Shown here: one piece after another, positions 49,753 through 61,916 of the stretch
Layout: each line of letters begins with the position of its first letter
Position numbering within the stretch: position 1 is the stretch's first letter
Origin: Polyodon spathula
Lineage: Eukaryota > Chordata > Actinopteri > Acipenseriformes > Polyodontidae
Assembly (NCBI RefSeq): GCF_017654505.1
Contig: NC_054539.1
Location: 64,498,256-64,562,255 of the forward strand
Direction of reading: 5' to 3'
Length of the DNA: 64,000 nucleotides
Translations under genes and position numbers: made by a program
The notes under the pieces: model-generated
What the model saw: only the letters and a program-made list of their open reading frames with translations
The model's database searches: none
What the model was told of the DNA's origin: nothing

Positions 49753-50815
49753 GTTGTGGTGACTGGTATTTTAACATTGCAGACTACACTTCATTTTTTG
49801 ATTCCAATCCAATTCTGTGAGCTATGAGGACACAGTATTATATTACATGCAGATGTGAGATGCCTAAGCTCCCTACAGTGAAAACAAAAGTTGACTTCCA
49901 CTGCAGATGCACAGTGTAACCACTGGGGACTAAATGGATGGACTGGAGCAATAGGAAGATTTAATGAGCTGTTATTTGTTGAGAAGAATAGACTATGTGG
50001 CTGCTCAATTTTCTTATCTACAGGCAATGATATGTTAATGTTAGCAATCATTGTAATACAAGCACCAGGATGTGATAACTGAAACTTATATAAAATTAAT
50101 CTTAGCAACAATAATACATTAGTTATTATTATTAAGACTAGATTTTAATATTTCACGCCATACCAAGTACTGGCTTTTTAAAGTACAGTCAGCACTCACA
50201 TGTCCGACCCTATAAAATTCTGACTTCAGTGATGGTTAAACGCATGTGACGCATATCTGATTATTTCATTTTGGCCCTTTCCAACCCTTGTCCATTTTTC
50301 AAGGAACACCAAAAAAAAAATACAATATCATAAATAAGCTGAAAGGACTATGTAAAATAAGTAGGCTTCCATTTAGATGCACTGTATTGGTTTTGTTGGT
50401 ACAGTACTATATTTTCAACAGAATAAGTGTTTTAGTTCAGAACATGATTCTGAAAATATCCCTTGCCAAAACTAAAGACAACACGTTAACTGTAATACAG
50501 TACATACTTTTAAATCCGGTACGTATTGTAGCAGTATGTAAAATTTCCCATGAACGACCTAATAGCAAAATTAAATCTAAATGTTTTCCATGCACAGAAC
50601 TGCGGAAAACGTAAAAGGCAATGCAATTTAGCAAAACCAAAAGATTAAAAAATAATAATAAAAAACACAAGTTATGTAATCTATATATGATAGGGATTGA
50701 TTTTTTTCTTAATACATGGGCGGTAAAATGCAACAGATGTGTATCTGGGTAACGGATAACATGGAAAAAAACATTGAAAAACACAGTTATCATAGAGAAT
50801 AACACAACACAATAC

Positions 50816-52232
50816 TAGGGATGGAAATAAACGTTTAAACGTGTAAACTCTAACGAAGTGGTTAAACGTTGAATAATATGCTAGAGGTATAATCTGTCAC
50901 ATGACAAATTTCACCAAAACGCGTATTTTTTCATGTATTCATTTTAGTAATTTATCATCATATACAGCAGCCCACTGCGTTTCCAATTTCTGTGATGCCA
51001 CAGTAAGGGCGGACATTATAAAAAGGAAGGGGTTTTGACAGTTGCCTCCAAGTAGTTTTTCTAACTGGTGCGACAGAAAGATTGACACTGAGGCAGGTTT
51101 TGTTCGCCGTGGATCAGGGACTTCACTGGTACACTGTGTGCGCATGCTGTAGTGGGCTTCGTGTGGTTCAGTCCACACAGTGTAAGAAAGGCGGTTTTTT
51201 CTTTCTTTCTGACATTTTTTGAATGTATTTTTAATAAAATTGCATCTCTAAATAAAGGAATGAGGCAAAGTCACGTTTTGGAATTATTTTGAGGAACTAG
51301 ACGAGAAAAACGTGATATGTAAATAATTATGCCAAACTAAATTGCCGTACCAATAAAACACAAGTTCAGTGCTTCATTACTGTAATGAAAACATTCAGAA
51401 TTACTGTGAATGGGGTTATTGAATGCAGTAAAAAGCAGACATCCATAATAAACAGAACGCTCTGATGGCGGCTGAATACATGTAACACGATTTTAAATGG
51501 AAGTTTTTTTTCTTTTCAAAATTAATTCAGAGAACACATAAAGTGTAGATGAATTATGTATAGGCTTTAATTTACCAGTACACTTTTACGCAGATGATTT
51601 GTTTAAAAAATAAATGCCGTGGTTATCTATGTAATCTGTCAACAGAAGTCGATATTACCAAAAAAAGAAAGCCAATAAGTGGTTTACCCGTCTGTGGCAC
51701 CGACACAAATAAGACAAATCATAAAACAAATGATTTTATGAAGACCAAATTCCCATTGGTTTTTATTTAATTTAATTTATTTCTTTAGATTCTGTTGTTT
51801 TTTTGTATTACAAGCAGGACAGCTGCTATAAGATCGTTACCTTTATTAAAAATGTGCACGGATGAATCTACCGATTTGCTATACAGGTTAGTCAAGTAAT
51901 GCCCATAAATTAACTAATCTAAAATTTGAATCGAGTGACAGCACTAATTTCAATATATACTTTGGTGTGTACGTGTTTTTTGTTGTTGTGGTTTTTTTTT
52001 TTTTTGTTGTTGTTGTTGTTTTGTTTTTTACTGTAGTTCAGTCTTTGCGATGTTAAAATGTTATTTGATTAATTAGGGGTTCTTTGCTAAAAATACTAAC
52101 CAGGGCTGCCAGTATACATCAGAATGTAACATACAGAGAGTGTGTGTATGTAGATGTGGTTTAAATGTTTAAATGCTGACACCTGCATAGCTTTTTAAAC
52201 GTTCATAACAATGTACCAAAAGCACAGCCCTA
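50816..52232. mobile_element. hAT (Ac-type) transposon remnant
   Basis: The left end tagggatggaaataaacg and the reverse complement of the right end tagggctgtgcttttggt share the Ac-type TAGGGNTG terminus. Both subterminal regions repeat the motif gtttaaacg/cgtttaaa. The 8-bp flanks cacaatac (50808-50815) and cacattgc (52233-52240) agree at 6 of 8 positions, a decayed target-site duplication. A short frame reading TDESTDLLY near 51862 may be a transposase trace but is not enough to call a gene. Confidence 0.65.
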
Positions 52233-52434
52233 CACATTGCAGGTGTCATTGTCATTAAAATAGGTCCCCATAACCTGTATTCATGGCATGCAGAATAGAA
52301 GCATGCCGTAACAAATGACAATGCATAGTTGAGAACAAACTGTTAATGTTACAGAACTAGGAAGAAACAGCTAAAGTGCATGCAGGAACTGTTAAATTAA
52401 TATCCTGAAGTATCTTCTGCTTTTGCCATCAACA

Positions 52435-52656
52435 GCTGGATATTAAGTGGAGATAGACAGGACAGAGGGAAGGAGACACTTTTTCACACAGAGCATGATG
52501 AGGGTGTGGAATGGGCTACATCGTCATATTGTTGAGGGAGAGCACTTTAATATAAAAGCAGAATGTTTGGAGATCAATCAGCTACTAGGAACCGTGCAAG
52601 CTCAGATGGGCTGAAAGAACTCCTCTTGTTTGTAAATTGTCTTCTGTTCTTATGTT
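52435..52656 (+). mobile_element. CR1-like LINE 3' fragment
   Basis: Diverged copy of the last 220 bp of the element at 39690-41877: acactttttcacacagag, gagggtgtggaatgg, gatcaatcagctacta, tcctcttgtttgtaaa and a final ttatgtt line up in order. Too decayed to translate. Confidence 0.75.
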
Positions 52657-52986
52657 AAATTAAGGTGACCCCGACCTTTGGATAAATCAGTGCTCTGGCA
52701 GGATCACAGTGCTTAATATGAGCTCTAATGTCATGATGAAATGATGGAAATCCAGCTGTCTCTTTTTATATGTACAGCTTGAAAGTAGTGAATAATAGGT
52801 CTTTCATTTACAGAGCTGCAGTAGAAACACCAGAAGCATTCTTCCCCATAAATCAAGGCCAATCTTAACCGTAATATCCAAGTCCTTGGCCTTAACCTTG
52901 TCAAGTTAGTACTCTTAAATCTGTATTTAAAATGCTTTTGGACACTAATACAGTTTTTAATTAAGAGCCAAGCTGGTGCAGTCTAA

Positions 52987-52988
<2 letters not shown>

Positions 52989-53021
<33 letters not shown>
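52989..53021. repeat. Poly(T), 33 bases
   Basis: Uninterrupted T run. May be the reverse-complemented tail of an old retroposed sequence, but no body is recognisable to its left. Confidence 0.95.
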
Positions 53022-54104
53022 CGGACTTCTACGCATGGTTGTGTTGAGAGTAATCTTTGTCAATCAAGGAATATGATGGAGGGATTTGATGACATTCAGA
53101 TTATAGCTATTGAACACTGTCTTGAACTCTGATACTGAGGACTATGAGAAATGAAAGCCATTGAACTATATTGATCCCATAGATTATGAACATGAGTATC
53201 AATGTTACATTCACCAACATTAGTAGTTCTGCATCAATTCCAGTTTAATCAAACAATAGTAACATTTTCACAAATTTAATATGATCAGAATCTGTGCAGA
53301 TAGAACTAGTATTGTTCCTTAAACCTGTATATCAAGAAGTTAAAACAGTGTGCTTCTCTTCCCAATGAATTTAACCTCATGCACTGTGCACTGCATGTGT
53401 TTAGCACATTCTTACCTTTCTTTTGCTGTTGTGACAAAGCAATCTAAATCCAGCCATGGTTCTTGCATTGTTAAAGTATACAAACCTTTCAAAATAATTC
53501 CAGTATATCTCCCCTAATATGTATTGCCATAATTTCGTAAGTCTCTCATTTTCCTATATGCACACATTATGGAAAAGATTAATTTGATTTTTCTTAACAA
53601 AAATCCTCATTGGCTCTCGTTCATCAGTGTATGATAAGATTGACAGAGGAACCAAGCGATATTATAATCACATATAGCTTGATGCTGCACTGCCAGTTTC
53701 AATTGTAGCCTATCTGAACTTTCAGTGTCTCATTGTGAATACTCATACAATGGGAAAAAAAATTAAAAATGTATACATTTATTTACCACAAAAAAATATC
53801 CAAAGGATTTACCAAGCAGTAAAAGCAAAGCTCTCTCAAACTAGGTATTCCAGAACTAGGTTTCAAGCTACCGTTCCTGAAAAAGTGGCTTTGTGTTCCC
53901 TCAGCTTTAGAGTCAATATATGAACGATGTCTACAAAACTGTAATGCTATTTGTAACATAACATTCGTGTTAGGTACGATTTAAGGGATTGGGCTCTGTT
54001 TAAGTAGCGAATAGCCTTTTAAGGAATTTTCCATGACGGGTACTGTTCTGTCTCCTAAAGGGAAGTAAGACCTCTCATTCCCTCCCTTGTCCCTCATTCT
54101 ATCC

Positions 54105-54425
54105 CTCTCTGCTCGTAACCTAGGCATCATCTTTGACTTTTTACCCTTTCCCTTTTTGACCGTATCTCGGCCATAACACAGCCTGCCGTTTCCATCTATT
54201 CAACATCCGCAAAATATGCCCCTCCATTCCCTTTTGTGCTACTAAACTCCTAGTCCACTCTCTCATTTTCACCCAGCTTGACTACTGTAACTCCCTCCTC
54301 CTTGGCCTTTCCTCTTACGCTTTTACACCATTGCAACAAATTAAAAACGCTTCTGCTCGTTTCATATTCAACCTCCCCACTCCTTCCATACCCCCCCTCT
54401 CCTCCAGCTACACTGGCTCCCTGAC
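54105..54425 (+). mobile_element. L2-like LINE fragment (reverse transcriptase C-terminal part)
   Basis: One frame from about 54195 reads CRFHLFNIRKICPSIPFCAT then LLVHSLIFTQLDYCNSLLLG and LQQIKNASARFIFNLP, the conserved thumb-side region of L2/Rex1-type reverse transcriptases (typically LVHA.V.SRLDYCN.LL.GL). Upstream, RNLGIIFDF is visible in another frame. It has no start codon, so it is not detected as an ordinary open frame, and it stops abruptly where the LHWLP motif should begin. Confidence 0.75.
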
Positions 54426-57400
54426 TATTATAGGAGGGGACACACCAATTTAAATAATTATTATTTGTGAACTTTACATATATGAACATATTATATAAAA
54501 CACAGTTCGACTTTAGTTTTAATACACCTATCTTTAAAATGTGAAAGAGCAGCTCAATGGAAGCAGTTTGTTTTCTGTGTGTATTTGTTAGTGATTTCTT
54601 AGTAGGCAGTTGGTGATAAATCTGCAAAATACTGGCACAAGAATTGAGAAATTTCTTTCTTTTTTTTCAGTGGACTCATCACCCGATCTATTGCTTGCCT
54701 TGATCCTTCTTTAACAAAGAGGTACCTATTCCTTAAATTTGTTCCTGTATTTTTTAAATTTGTTTTCAATCTGTGCTTTAGCAAATGTTTTGAGTGTTTG
54801 TATTCCACTGTTCATGAAACTGGATGTGATTTGTTTAAAAATTAAATGCAAATTGTGTTCTGGTCCTGGAAAAATAAATACCTGCATGCGTCAAAATTCT
54901 CATTCTCCGTCTAATACAGCAGATGGGTGCTCTGGTGGTTCGAGTTTCTGTCCATCATTTGTAGACCATTTTTACATATGCAAATGTTTAAAGCTTGATA
55001 GATGAGGCTGTTACTGTAGCTACCGTAGTTCATGACGTTCATATTGTTCTGACCTCTGATTGGTTGGGCTCTTATATCTTCAGCTGTACTTGCCCAAATG
55101 TAATTAAATATCCTTTTGACAACCACAAAAAGTACTCAAATAAAAACGTTGTTTAAGTTTCTTTTGCTCTTCAAGAATGAAGGTGACAAATTCAAAAAGG
55201 CTTTGTTATGTAGATGGACTTTAGTTTAAAGCGATTAAATAAGGTATGGATTTCCATTACAATCATTGCAACCTCTATCCTAACACTGCATAATATGTCA
55301 AAAACAATTAGTTAACTTCTTCAAGGTTTATTTTTATTATGCTGCACTTTTCTTTTTTTTTTTTTTAAAGCTGCTATAAATTGTTTTTCTATCAAACAAA
55401 GTGTGTAATCATTTGACCTGTTTTTCCATAACGAGCATTATTGAAGTAAGGAAAGTGGTCTTGGTAAACCACATGAGGGGGGGTAACAATACATTGTCAT
55501 TTTTATGAGCGTATGAACATAAACTGCACATTTTACGAGATTGTAGGTGGTTATTGAACTGTTTTTTCTTCACTGTGGAAGAGGGCTTTAACTGTCAGTC
55601 AGCCTGCTAGCCTGTCTGTTTATTGTTCTTGGCACTGAGCTGTATTGTGATCATCGACTTGCCTTCCACTCCTGGGTCTCCAGGAGTAGAAAATCACGTG
55701 GCAGATTCATTTATAATGCGAATGAGACTGACATGTATTGTGTAATACTTAAAAGCTGCATCTCATCTGTTGCAAGCTGTTTTCAGTCAGGATAGGAAAT
55801 ACCTTTGACAGGCTTTGATGGAGAGCTGATGGTAAACAATTGTTTGGATCTTGCATGAGTTGTCCCCATAAGACTGTGTCTTTAAAAGCTGTAATCTATT
55901 CCATTACAGGTGGCTTTTCACTGGCATGTTATTTTTAACCACTGGACATATCAATTATGCAGATGATTTTTATGTGTTCTTATTACTGCATGTTTATAAA
56001 CCATTCAATCTGATGTCAGATATCACTTAAATTATACCACCAAAGATGCTTTGTTTTTACACTTCTAGTTTTCAGATGTGTTTTTAAATGGAAAATTCTT
56101 GCAAGGGAAAAGACAATTTGTTGCTGGACATAATTAAAAGATTTTATATAAAAAGGTTTACTGTAAAAATAGACAATTTTATTGTTTTTCATTGGGCCAT
56201 ACTGTAGCTAAGGGAATACTAACACACTTTCGTCTAATGCAGTACAGCCAACATTCAGATTTAGTTTCAAAATCACTTTTTCATTTCTTTGTTAGCTTCA
56301 GTACTCTGTTTGCACACTATAGTGTATTCTGTGATTCTGGCACCCTAGTGCTAGCCCTAGTGTTCTCCCTAAATATCAACAGAAGTTGGAAGTGATGTAT
56401 GCCAACGCAAAATGTGTTGCTTGTCAGTGGTTGCTCAGTTAATGTGACATGCTTTAAGATTTGTCTCTTTGTGAATGTAAGTGATGTTCTAATTGGAAAG
56501 GGACTCTAATTAATGTGGAACATTAAGGAGAAGTGTATTCTACAGTATACTATAGTTCTGTACCTTAAGAGACTCGGAGTAAAGGGAATAAAACAAAAAG
56601 TTGAGCTGTGAAGAGATAAGATCAGCAGCAGAAAATGGTGAAGCTAATAGTGTAACGAAGAGCTGGATACAGAAGGGTAGTGTGCAATCAAGATAACCCA
56701 AGAGGGGGTGTTCTGTTGGTGTGAACAAACCAATGGAAATTCCCAGTTTACAGATTTGCTTCATAGTTTTTTACACTTGGCACTAAACTTTTTATGACAA
56801 TTCAAACATGGGTGCGGTATAGTATATATACATAGGGAAAGCTTAACTACAGTATTTGGCTGGTTGAATGTGTACTGTGACCAGCTGCATAGTATGCTGT
56901 AGGTTAAGAATTGAAATGTAAGATTGCATTCAAAGGTAGAATTGTTAGGGTTTACAAAGGTAAATTGTTCTCTAACCCACATGTGATTTAATGTTGCTTT
57001 TTTTGGCTCATTCACATTTACATGTCTTGCTCTTGAAGACCAATAAAACATGCATATGGAATAACACACAATGGGGTATTTTTTGTAGATACAGGATCTA
57101 AGTCTATTTTAATTTAAGTTGGTCCTATCCATCTATCTATGATTTATTGACCCCCTTATTAACATCACTAAGTGCAATAAAAATATTAAGAAAATGGGCA
57201 TTTAGGTTACTTCTGCTTTTATTCTTGTTCACTAACAGTTTATGCACATGTAACTAATCTGTCTTTAAAAGATCTGTTGCATTATGATAATCTCCTCTAA
57301 AAGGCCCTATATCCCTTGGGAGTGAAACTATAAACAATAACTGGGCACATTAAGAGCGTAATTGCGTCACTATTTGGAGCTTTGGGGGCTGCCAGAGTGA

Positions 57401-58210
57401 TTGAAGAATAAACGCATGACTCACTGGTCAGGCAGTAGTGCCAAGGTTAATTTAGCAATAAACCCTGAAAAAAAGAATGAACATTTTAATAGTCTTTCAT
57501 ATTTGGTGGTACTGTACCTTGGTGCATGTTGGGCTAGTTTTAGATTCAGTTGTTATTAGCGTCTACTGTTTATCACACCTACCGCACATTGTCATGCCCC
57601 TTATTTTGAAAAAGATGGTTATTTTCTGTCCTGATGCGAGTTTTATGGGGAATGCAATTTAATTTAGATTGATGTTACCGACACACTCTTTTTAGAAGTA
57701 TTTGAAGTATCTGAATGAAATACACACATTTAGATCAGTCATGTGGTACTGAGAAAATGTACACTATGCCTCGGACCATAAGATCTTTACTCTAATAACT
57801 AAAGTAGCTCTCCTGAACTGATTTTCTATACTGTAATTGCCCACTGGCATCCTCTTGTCACAGTCGTCTAATTTAAGTAATCTGCATCAATGTACACATG
57901 TTAATGCTGTCAACATCTACAGTAGAATAGTTTGCAGTCTCCATTGTCTTAGTTGTAGAGTACAAACCAAGAGGGCACATCTGCAAAAACCTCCTGCCGT
58001 TGTCTTGAAGTCTTTGATGACTGTGTTGCTACATTATCTGTTGCATTGTGTTTGTATAGTAGTCTTGCTACCACATGTGTGAATACTGTACCTGATTATA
58101 GATAGTCTTTGGAGTATTTCACCAGTAATCCTGCACAGATGAAGGATGACAAAATAATTCATGCTGTTAATGCATATTCCCAATAGCAGGGTTAATGGAG
58201 GCTACCATCC

Positions 58211-58212
<2 letters not shown>

Positions 58213-58271
<59 letters not shown>

Positions 58272-58273
58272 TT
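58213..58273. repeat. (TTA)n microsatellite
   Basis: About 20 TTA units. Confidence 0.97.
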
Positions 58274-58299
58274 GTCCTTCAGCGTTTCTCATAACCGTA

Positions 58300-58842
58300 A
58301 ACAAAGGAACAGATCACCAAGCTACATCCTCTATTTGTACCTTCAGTCACGCCCCCTTAGTTATCGAGTGCAGCCGTTTCTCCTCCAATCCGCGGTTGCC
58401 ACATCGCTTTCCCTCTGGGGCTTAGACTTAATGTATCACAGCTGTGCCCCCTTTATACATGGCCGACTTCCACCTAACTCTGGGAATGAATTGTCAGGCC
58501 GTGCAGGTCACTCTGTTCCCTTTACACTGCATCCTCGCTGATTGGGAAGGAGATTTATCACCAAGAATCATTTTTTCTCTGTGACAGGGTGACAAAACAT
58601 TCTGCAGTTATGCACCAAGTTTGGGGAATGCTCTTCCTTGGGTGATCAAGTACTTTGAGACTGGCTATTTTTAAATCGCACCTTAAAACTTGCTTTTATA
58701 CACTTACATTTCCTAATGTTAAATTCCCTAAATTGTAAAATCTGCTGTTTTGTTTGTTTATTTTTATTATTGAACTGTATACAGTGCTTGATGAAATCTG
58801 TACATGAAAGGCACTATATAAAATAAAGTGTATTATTGTTAC
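58300..58842 (+). mobile_element. L2-like LINE 3' end
   Basis: Contains GNALPWV-type sequence (WNALP equivalent at about 58625: ggaatgctcttccttgggtg), then a 3' UTR ending aaaggcactatataaaataa and agtgtattattgttac, very like the 3' terminus of vertebrate L2 elements. The part before 58560 is only loosely similar to the expected SRPL-type region. It may be the continuation of the fragment at 54105-54425. Confidence 0.6.
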
Positions 58843-59123
58843 ATCAACTTGACTAATTGTGTAAAAAGAATCTTTGTAAGCGCATCCCATAAGATCCTAA
58901 AAATATACCCTTGGGCTGTGCCTACTTTGGAAATGCTTTAATTTACTCACTAGCAGACAGGGAAGTATTTTGGAAATGGCTTGCGATTTTAAGTAAGGAT
59001 TGAGTTACATTTGTGTCATCCGCCCATGTCGTGAACTTGTGTAGATTTTCAAGAAACATAATAAAATAAACACCATATTGTTAGCTGCTTGATTTTATAC
59101 AGAAAAGAACAAATAATGATACA

Positions 59124-59135
<12 letters not shown>

Positions 59136-59199
<64 letters not shown>
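59136..59199. repeat. (TA)n microsatellite
   Basis: 32 TA units preceded by a short GT run and abutting the left end of the Tc1 element. Confidence 0.97.
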
Positions 59200-59204
<5 letters not shown>

Positions 59205-60823
59205 TGGCTCTCAACAGTATTCATCCCCCTTGGACTTCTACACAATTTATTGTGTTACAACATGGAATCAAAATGGATTAATTAGTAGTTTTTGCCACTG
59301 ATCAACACAAAAAAAAGTCCATAATGTCAAAGTGAAAAATAAAATCTACAAATTGTTCTAAATTAATTACAAATACAAAACAGAAAATAATTGATTGCAT
59401 AAATGTTCACCCCCTTGAGTCAATATTTGGTAGAGGCACCTTTGACAGCAATTATAGCCATGAGTCTATTTGGATAAGTCTCTACCAGCTTTGCACATCT
59501 GGACACTGCAATTTTTGCCCATTTTTCTTTGCAAAATTGCTCAAGCTCCGTCAAGTTGGATGGGGACCTTTGGTGAACAGCAATTTTCAACTCTTTCCAC
59601 ATATTCTCAATTGGATTAAGGTCCGGGCTTTGACTGGGCCACTCCAGGACATTAACCTTTTTGTTTTTAAGCCGCTCTGTGTGGCTTTGGCTGTATGTTT
59701 GGGGTCATTGTCCTGCTGGAAGATGAATCTTCTCTCAAGTTCCAGGTCTCTTGCAGACTTCAACAGGTTTTCCTCCAGGATTTCTTTGTACTTTGCTGCA
59801 TCCATTTTGCCCTCTATCTTCACAAGCTTTCCAGGCCCTGACATAGAGACGCGTCCCCATAGCATGATGCTGCCACCACCATGCTTCATGGTAGGGATGG
59901 TGTTCTCAGAATGATATGCGGTGTTAAGCTTGCACCAAACATAGCGCTTAGCTTTGAGCTCTATTTTGGTCTCATCAGACCATAGAATCTTCTTCCACTT
60001 GGTCTCAGAGTCTCCCACATGCCTTCTGGTAAACTCTAGCCAAGATTTGATGCAAGTTTTTTCAACAATGGCTTTCTTTTTGCCACTCTTCCATAAAGGC
60101 CAGTTTTGTGAAGCACCCGGGCTATTGTTGCTGTATGCACAGTGTCTCCCTGCTCAGCCATGGAAGACGGTAACTCCTTTAGAGTTGCCATAGGCCTCTT
60201 GGTGGCCTCCCTGAGTAGTGCCTTTCTTGCCCGAATACTCAGTTTTTGAGGACGGCCTGTTCTAGACAGATTCACAGTTGTGCCATATTCTCTCCATTTC
60301 TTAATAATGGACTTTACTGTGCTCCGGGGGATAGTCAATGCCTTGGAAATGTTCTTATATCCTACCCCTGACTGGTGCTTTTGAAGAACCTTATTCCAGA
60401 TTTGCTTTGAATGTTCCTTCGTCTTCATGATGTAGCTTTTATTATGAAATGTACTAAGCAACTGTGGAACCTCCCAGAGACAGGTGTATTTAACCTGAAA
60501 TCATGTGAAACACCTTAATTACACACAGGTGGACTCCATTCAACTAATTATGTGACTTCTAAATACAGTTGGTTGCACCAGAGCTTATTTAGGTGTGTCA
60601 TAGCAAAGGGGGTGAATACTTATGCAATCAATTATTTTCTGTTTTATATTTATAATTAATTTAGAACAATTTGTAGATTTTATTTCTCACTTTGAGATTA
60701 TGGACTTTTTTTGTGTTGATCAGTGGCAAAAACTCCTAATTAAATCCATTCTGATTCCATGTTGTAACACAATAAAAAGTGGTAAAGTCCAATGGGGGGT
60801 GAATACTTTTGAGAGCCACTGTG
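59200..60823 (-). mobile_element. Tc1/mariner transposon, near full length, inactivated
   Basis: 1624 bp with about 215-bp terminal inverted repeats (59200-59416 and 60608-60823). Each repeat has an outer and an inner copy of a motif like agtattcacccccttgg, the IR/DR arrangement of fish Tc1 elements. The left end follows TA of a TA microsatellite; the right end is followed by ttca, so the second TA is lost. One transposase gene on the minus strand is frameshifted. Confidence 0.93.
59420..60461 (-). pseudogene. Tc1 transposase pseudogene (DD34E type)
   Basis: Read on the minus strand the frame starts with an N-terminal helix-turn-helix region (LTIPRSTVKSIIKKWREYGT) and an AT-hook-like GRPQK, breaks by a small deletion near 60030, resumes with GDSETKWKKILWSDETKIE (first catalytic Asp), GGGSIMLWG and FIFQQDNDPKHTAKA (second Asp), breaks again near 59680, and resumes with the NPIEN motif (Glu codon at 59606-59608) and MWKELKIAVHQRSP to the stop. 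About 340 codons in three frames, so all three catalytic codons survive but the protein cannot be made. Confidence 0.92.
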
Positions 60824-61848
60824 TTCATTATTACAGTAGGTCAGGATTTGTTTATTTTTCTACTTTCAGTTACTTTTTAATACTTAACATTACCAGATTT
60901 ATTTCCATACAAAAGCATGTAAACATGATCTGTGGTACTGTAATCCTGTCCCTGTAGACATCAGTGCACTGCTATTATCCTTATCTATTCACGTGGTTGA
61001 ACTGACACATGTAATATCCTTTCATCTTCTAACTTCAAAGGTAATCCAAAAACAATGAGCCGGTGCCAAACATACAGTGAAATACAAAAAACAGCTTCTG
61101 TATCTACTAATAAAAAAATAAAAAAAAACAGCCAACCAAAACAATGAAAACTGACACAACAGAATACAGCCCTGAATTTACATTAGATAACCATTAGGAT
61201 ATGTTTAGTTATGTGAAGAGCTGCATAGCTTTTGAGAAACGCTGTTCCACAACACTATAAAATCTTAAGACACAGCGAGATAGCAAACTTATGCATCAGG
61301 TTAAATCCATAATTCTTGATGTCTGTATTGGATTGCTGACTTATTATCTTTGCAAAAGCATGGATATTAGATAGCTAGGACAGCTATTCATATCTTAAGA
61401 ACATCCGCACTTCCTGATTTTACAAAGATTACCTGCACAAACAGCCTAGTTAAAATTGTCACATAAGCCTTTTTCAGCATCCTTTGGTCTATACAATTTA
61501 TTTAAACCATAGTTTAAACCATAATTGTTTAAACTTTTAAATATTAAAAATAGGAAGCAACCTAGCATTTTCAGCTGAGTAATAACATTGAAAAGAGAAC
61601 TGAATATGTATCATGTGATTACTACTAAACACAGCTGCACTGTAATCAGTTCACATTCTGTCTGTCACGTGTAGTGGAGAAAAGGGTAGCATGTTTCCTG
61701 ACTTTCTTTATTCTTTCACCACAGTGAAATGTGACCAAAAAAAATCAAAGCATAATAGCTTTGCTCTTGCATGTTCACCCAACAATTACTTTACTGTGTC
61801 ACAATTTAGTATAAGGTATGTAGCCATTCTGTGTTCTCTGTCCCCCAG

Positions 61849-61916
61849 AATGATTGATGAAGGTGGAAAAAGAGGCAAGACCGTGGCAGAGAAGAGACAG
61901 CTTTTCATGGAGATGA
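61849..61916 (+). CDS. DTNB: DTNB (beta-dystrobrevin), first coding exon
   Basis: Beta-dystrobrevin is a cytoplasmic scaffold of the dystrophin-associated complex that binds dystrophin/utrophin and syntrophins. The acceptor tctgtcccccag is followed by A and then the start codon at 61850-61852. The exon encodes MIDEGGKRGKTVAEKRQLFM-EM plus the first base of the next codon, and the donor is ATGA|gtaagt. Human DTNB begins with a closely similar peptide ending AEKRQLF.EM-R, with the split codon at the same place (from memory). DTNA is the alternative; AEKRQ and the ASXL2 neighbour favour DTNB. The EF-hand, ZZ and coiled-coil exons lie beyond the window. Reading through the donor adds a short non-homologous tail, so the exon ends at 61916. 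Confidence 0.9.

Larger units (their letters stand above)
47476..61848 (+). other. DTNB: DTNB intron 1
   Basis: 14.4 kb between the non-coding exon and the first coding exon. Holds pogo/Tigger-like, hAT, CR1, L2 and Tc1 pieces, TTA and TA microsatellites and a 33-base T run (52989-53021), listed separately. The segments 47480-48560, 52660-54100, 54430-58200 and 60830-61840 show nothing I can name. Confidence 0.6.
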
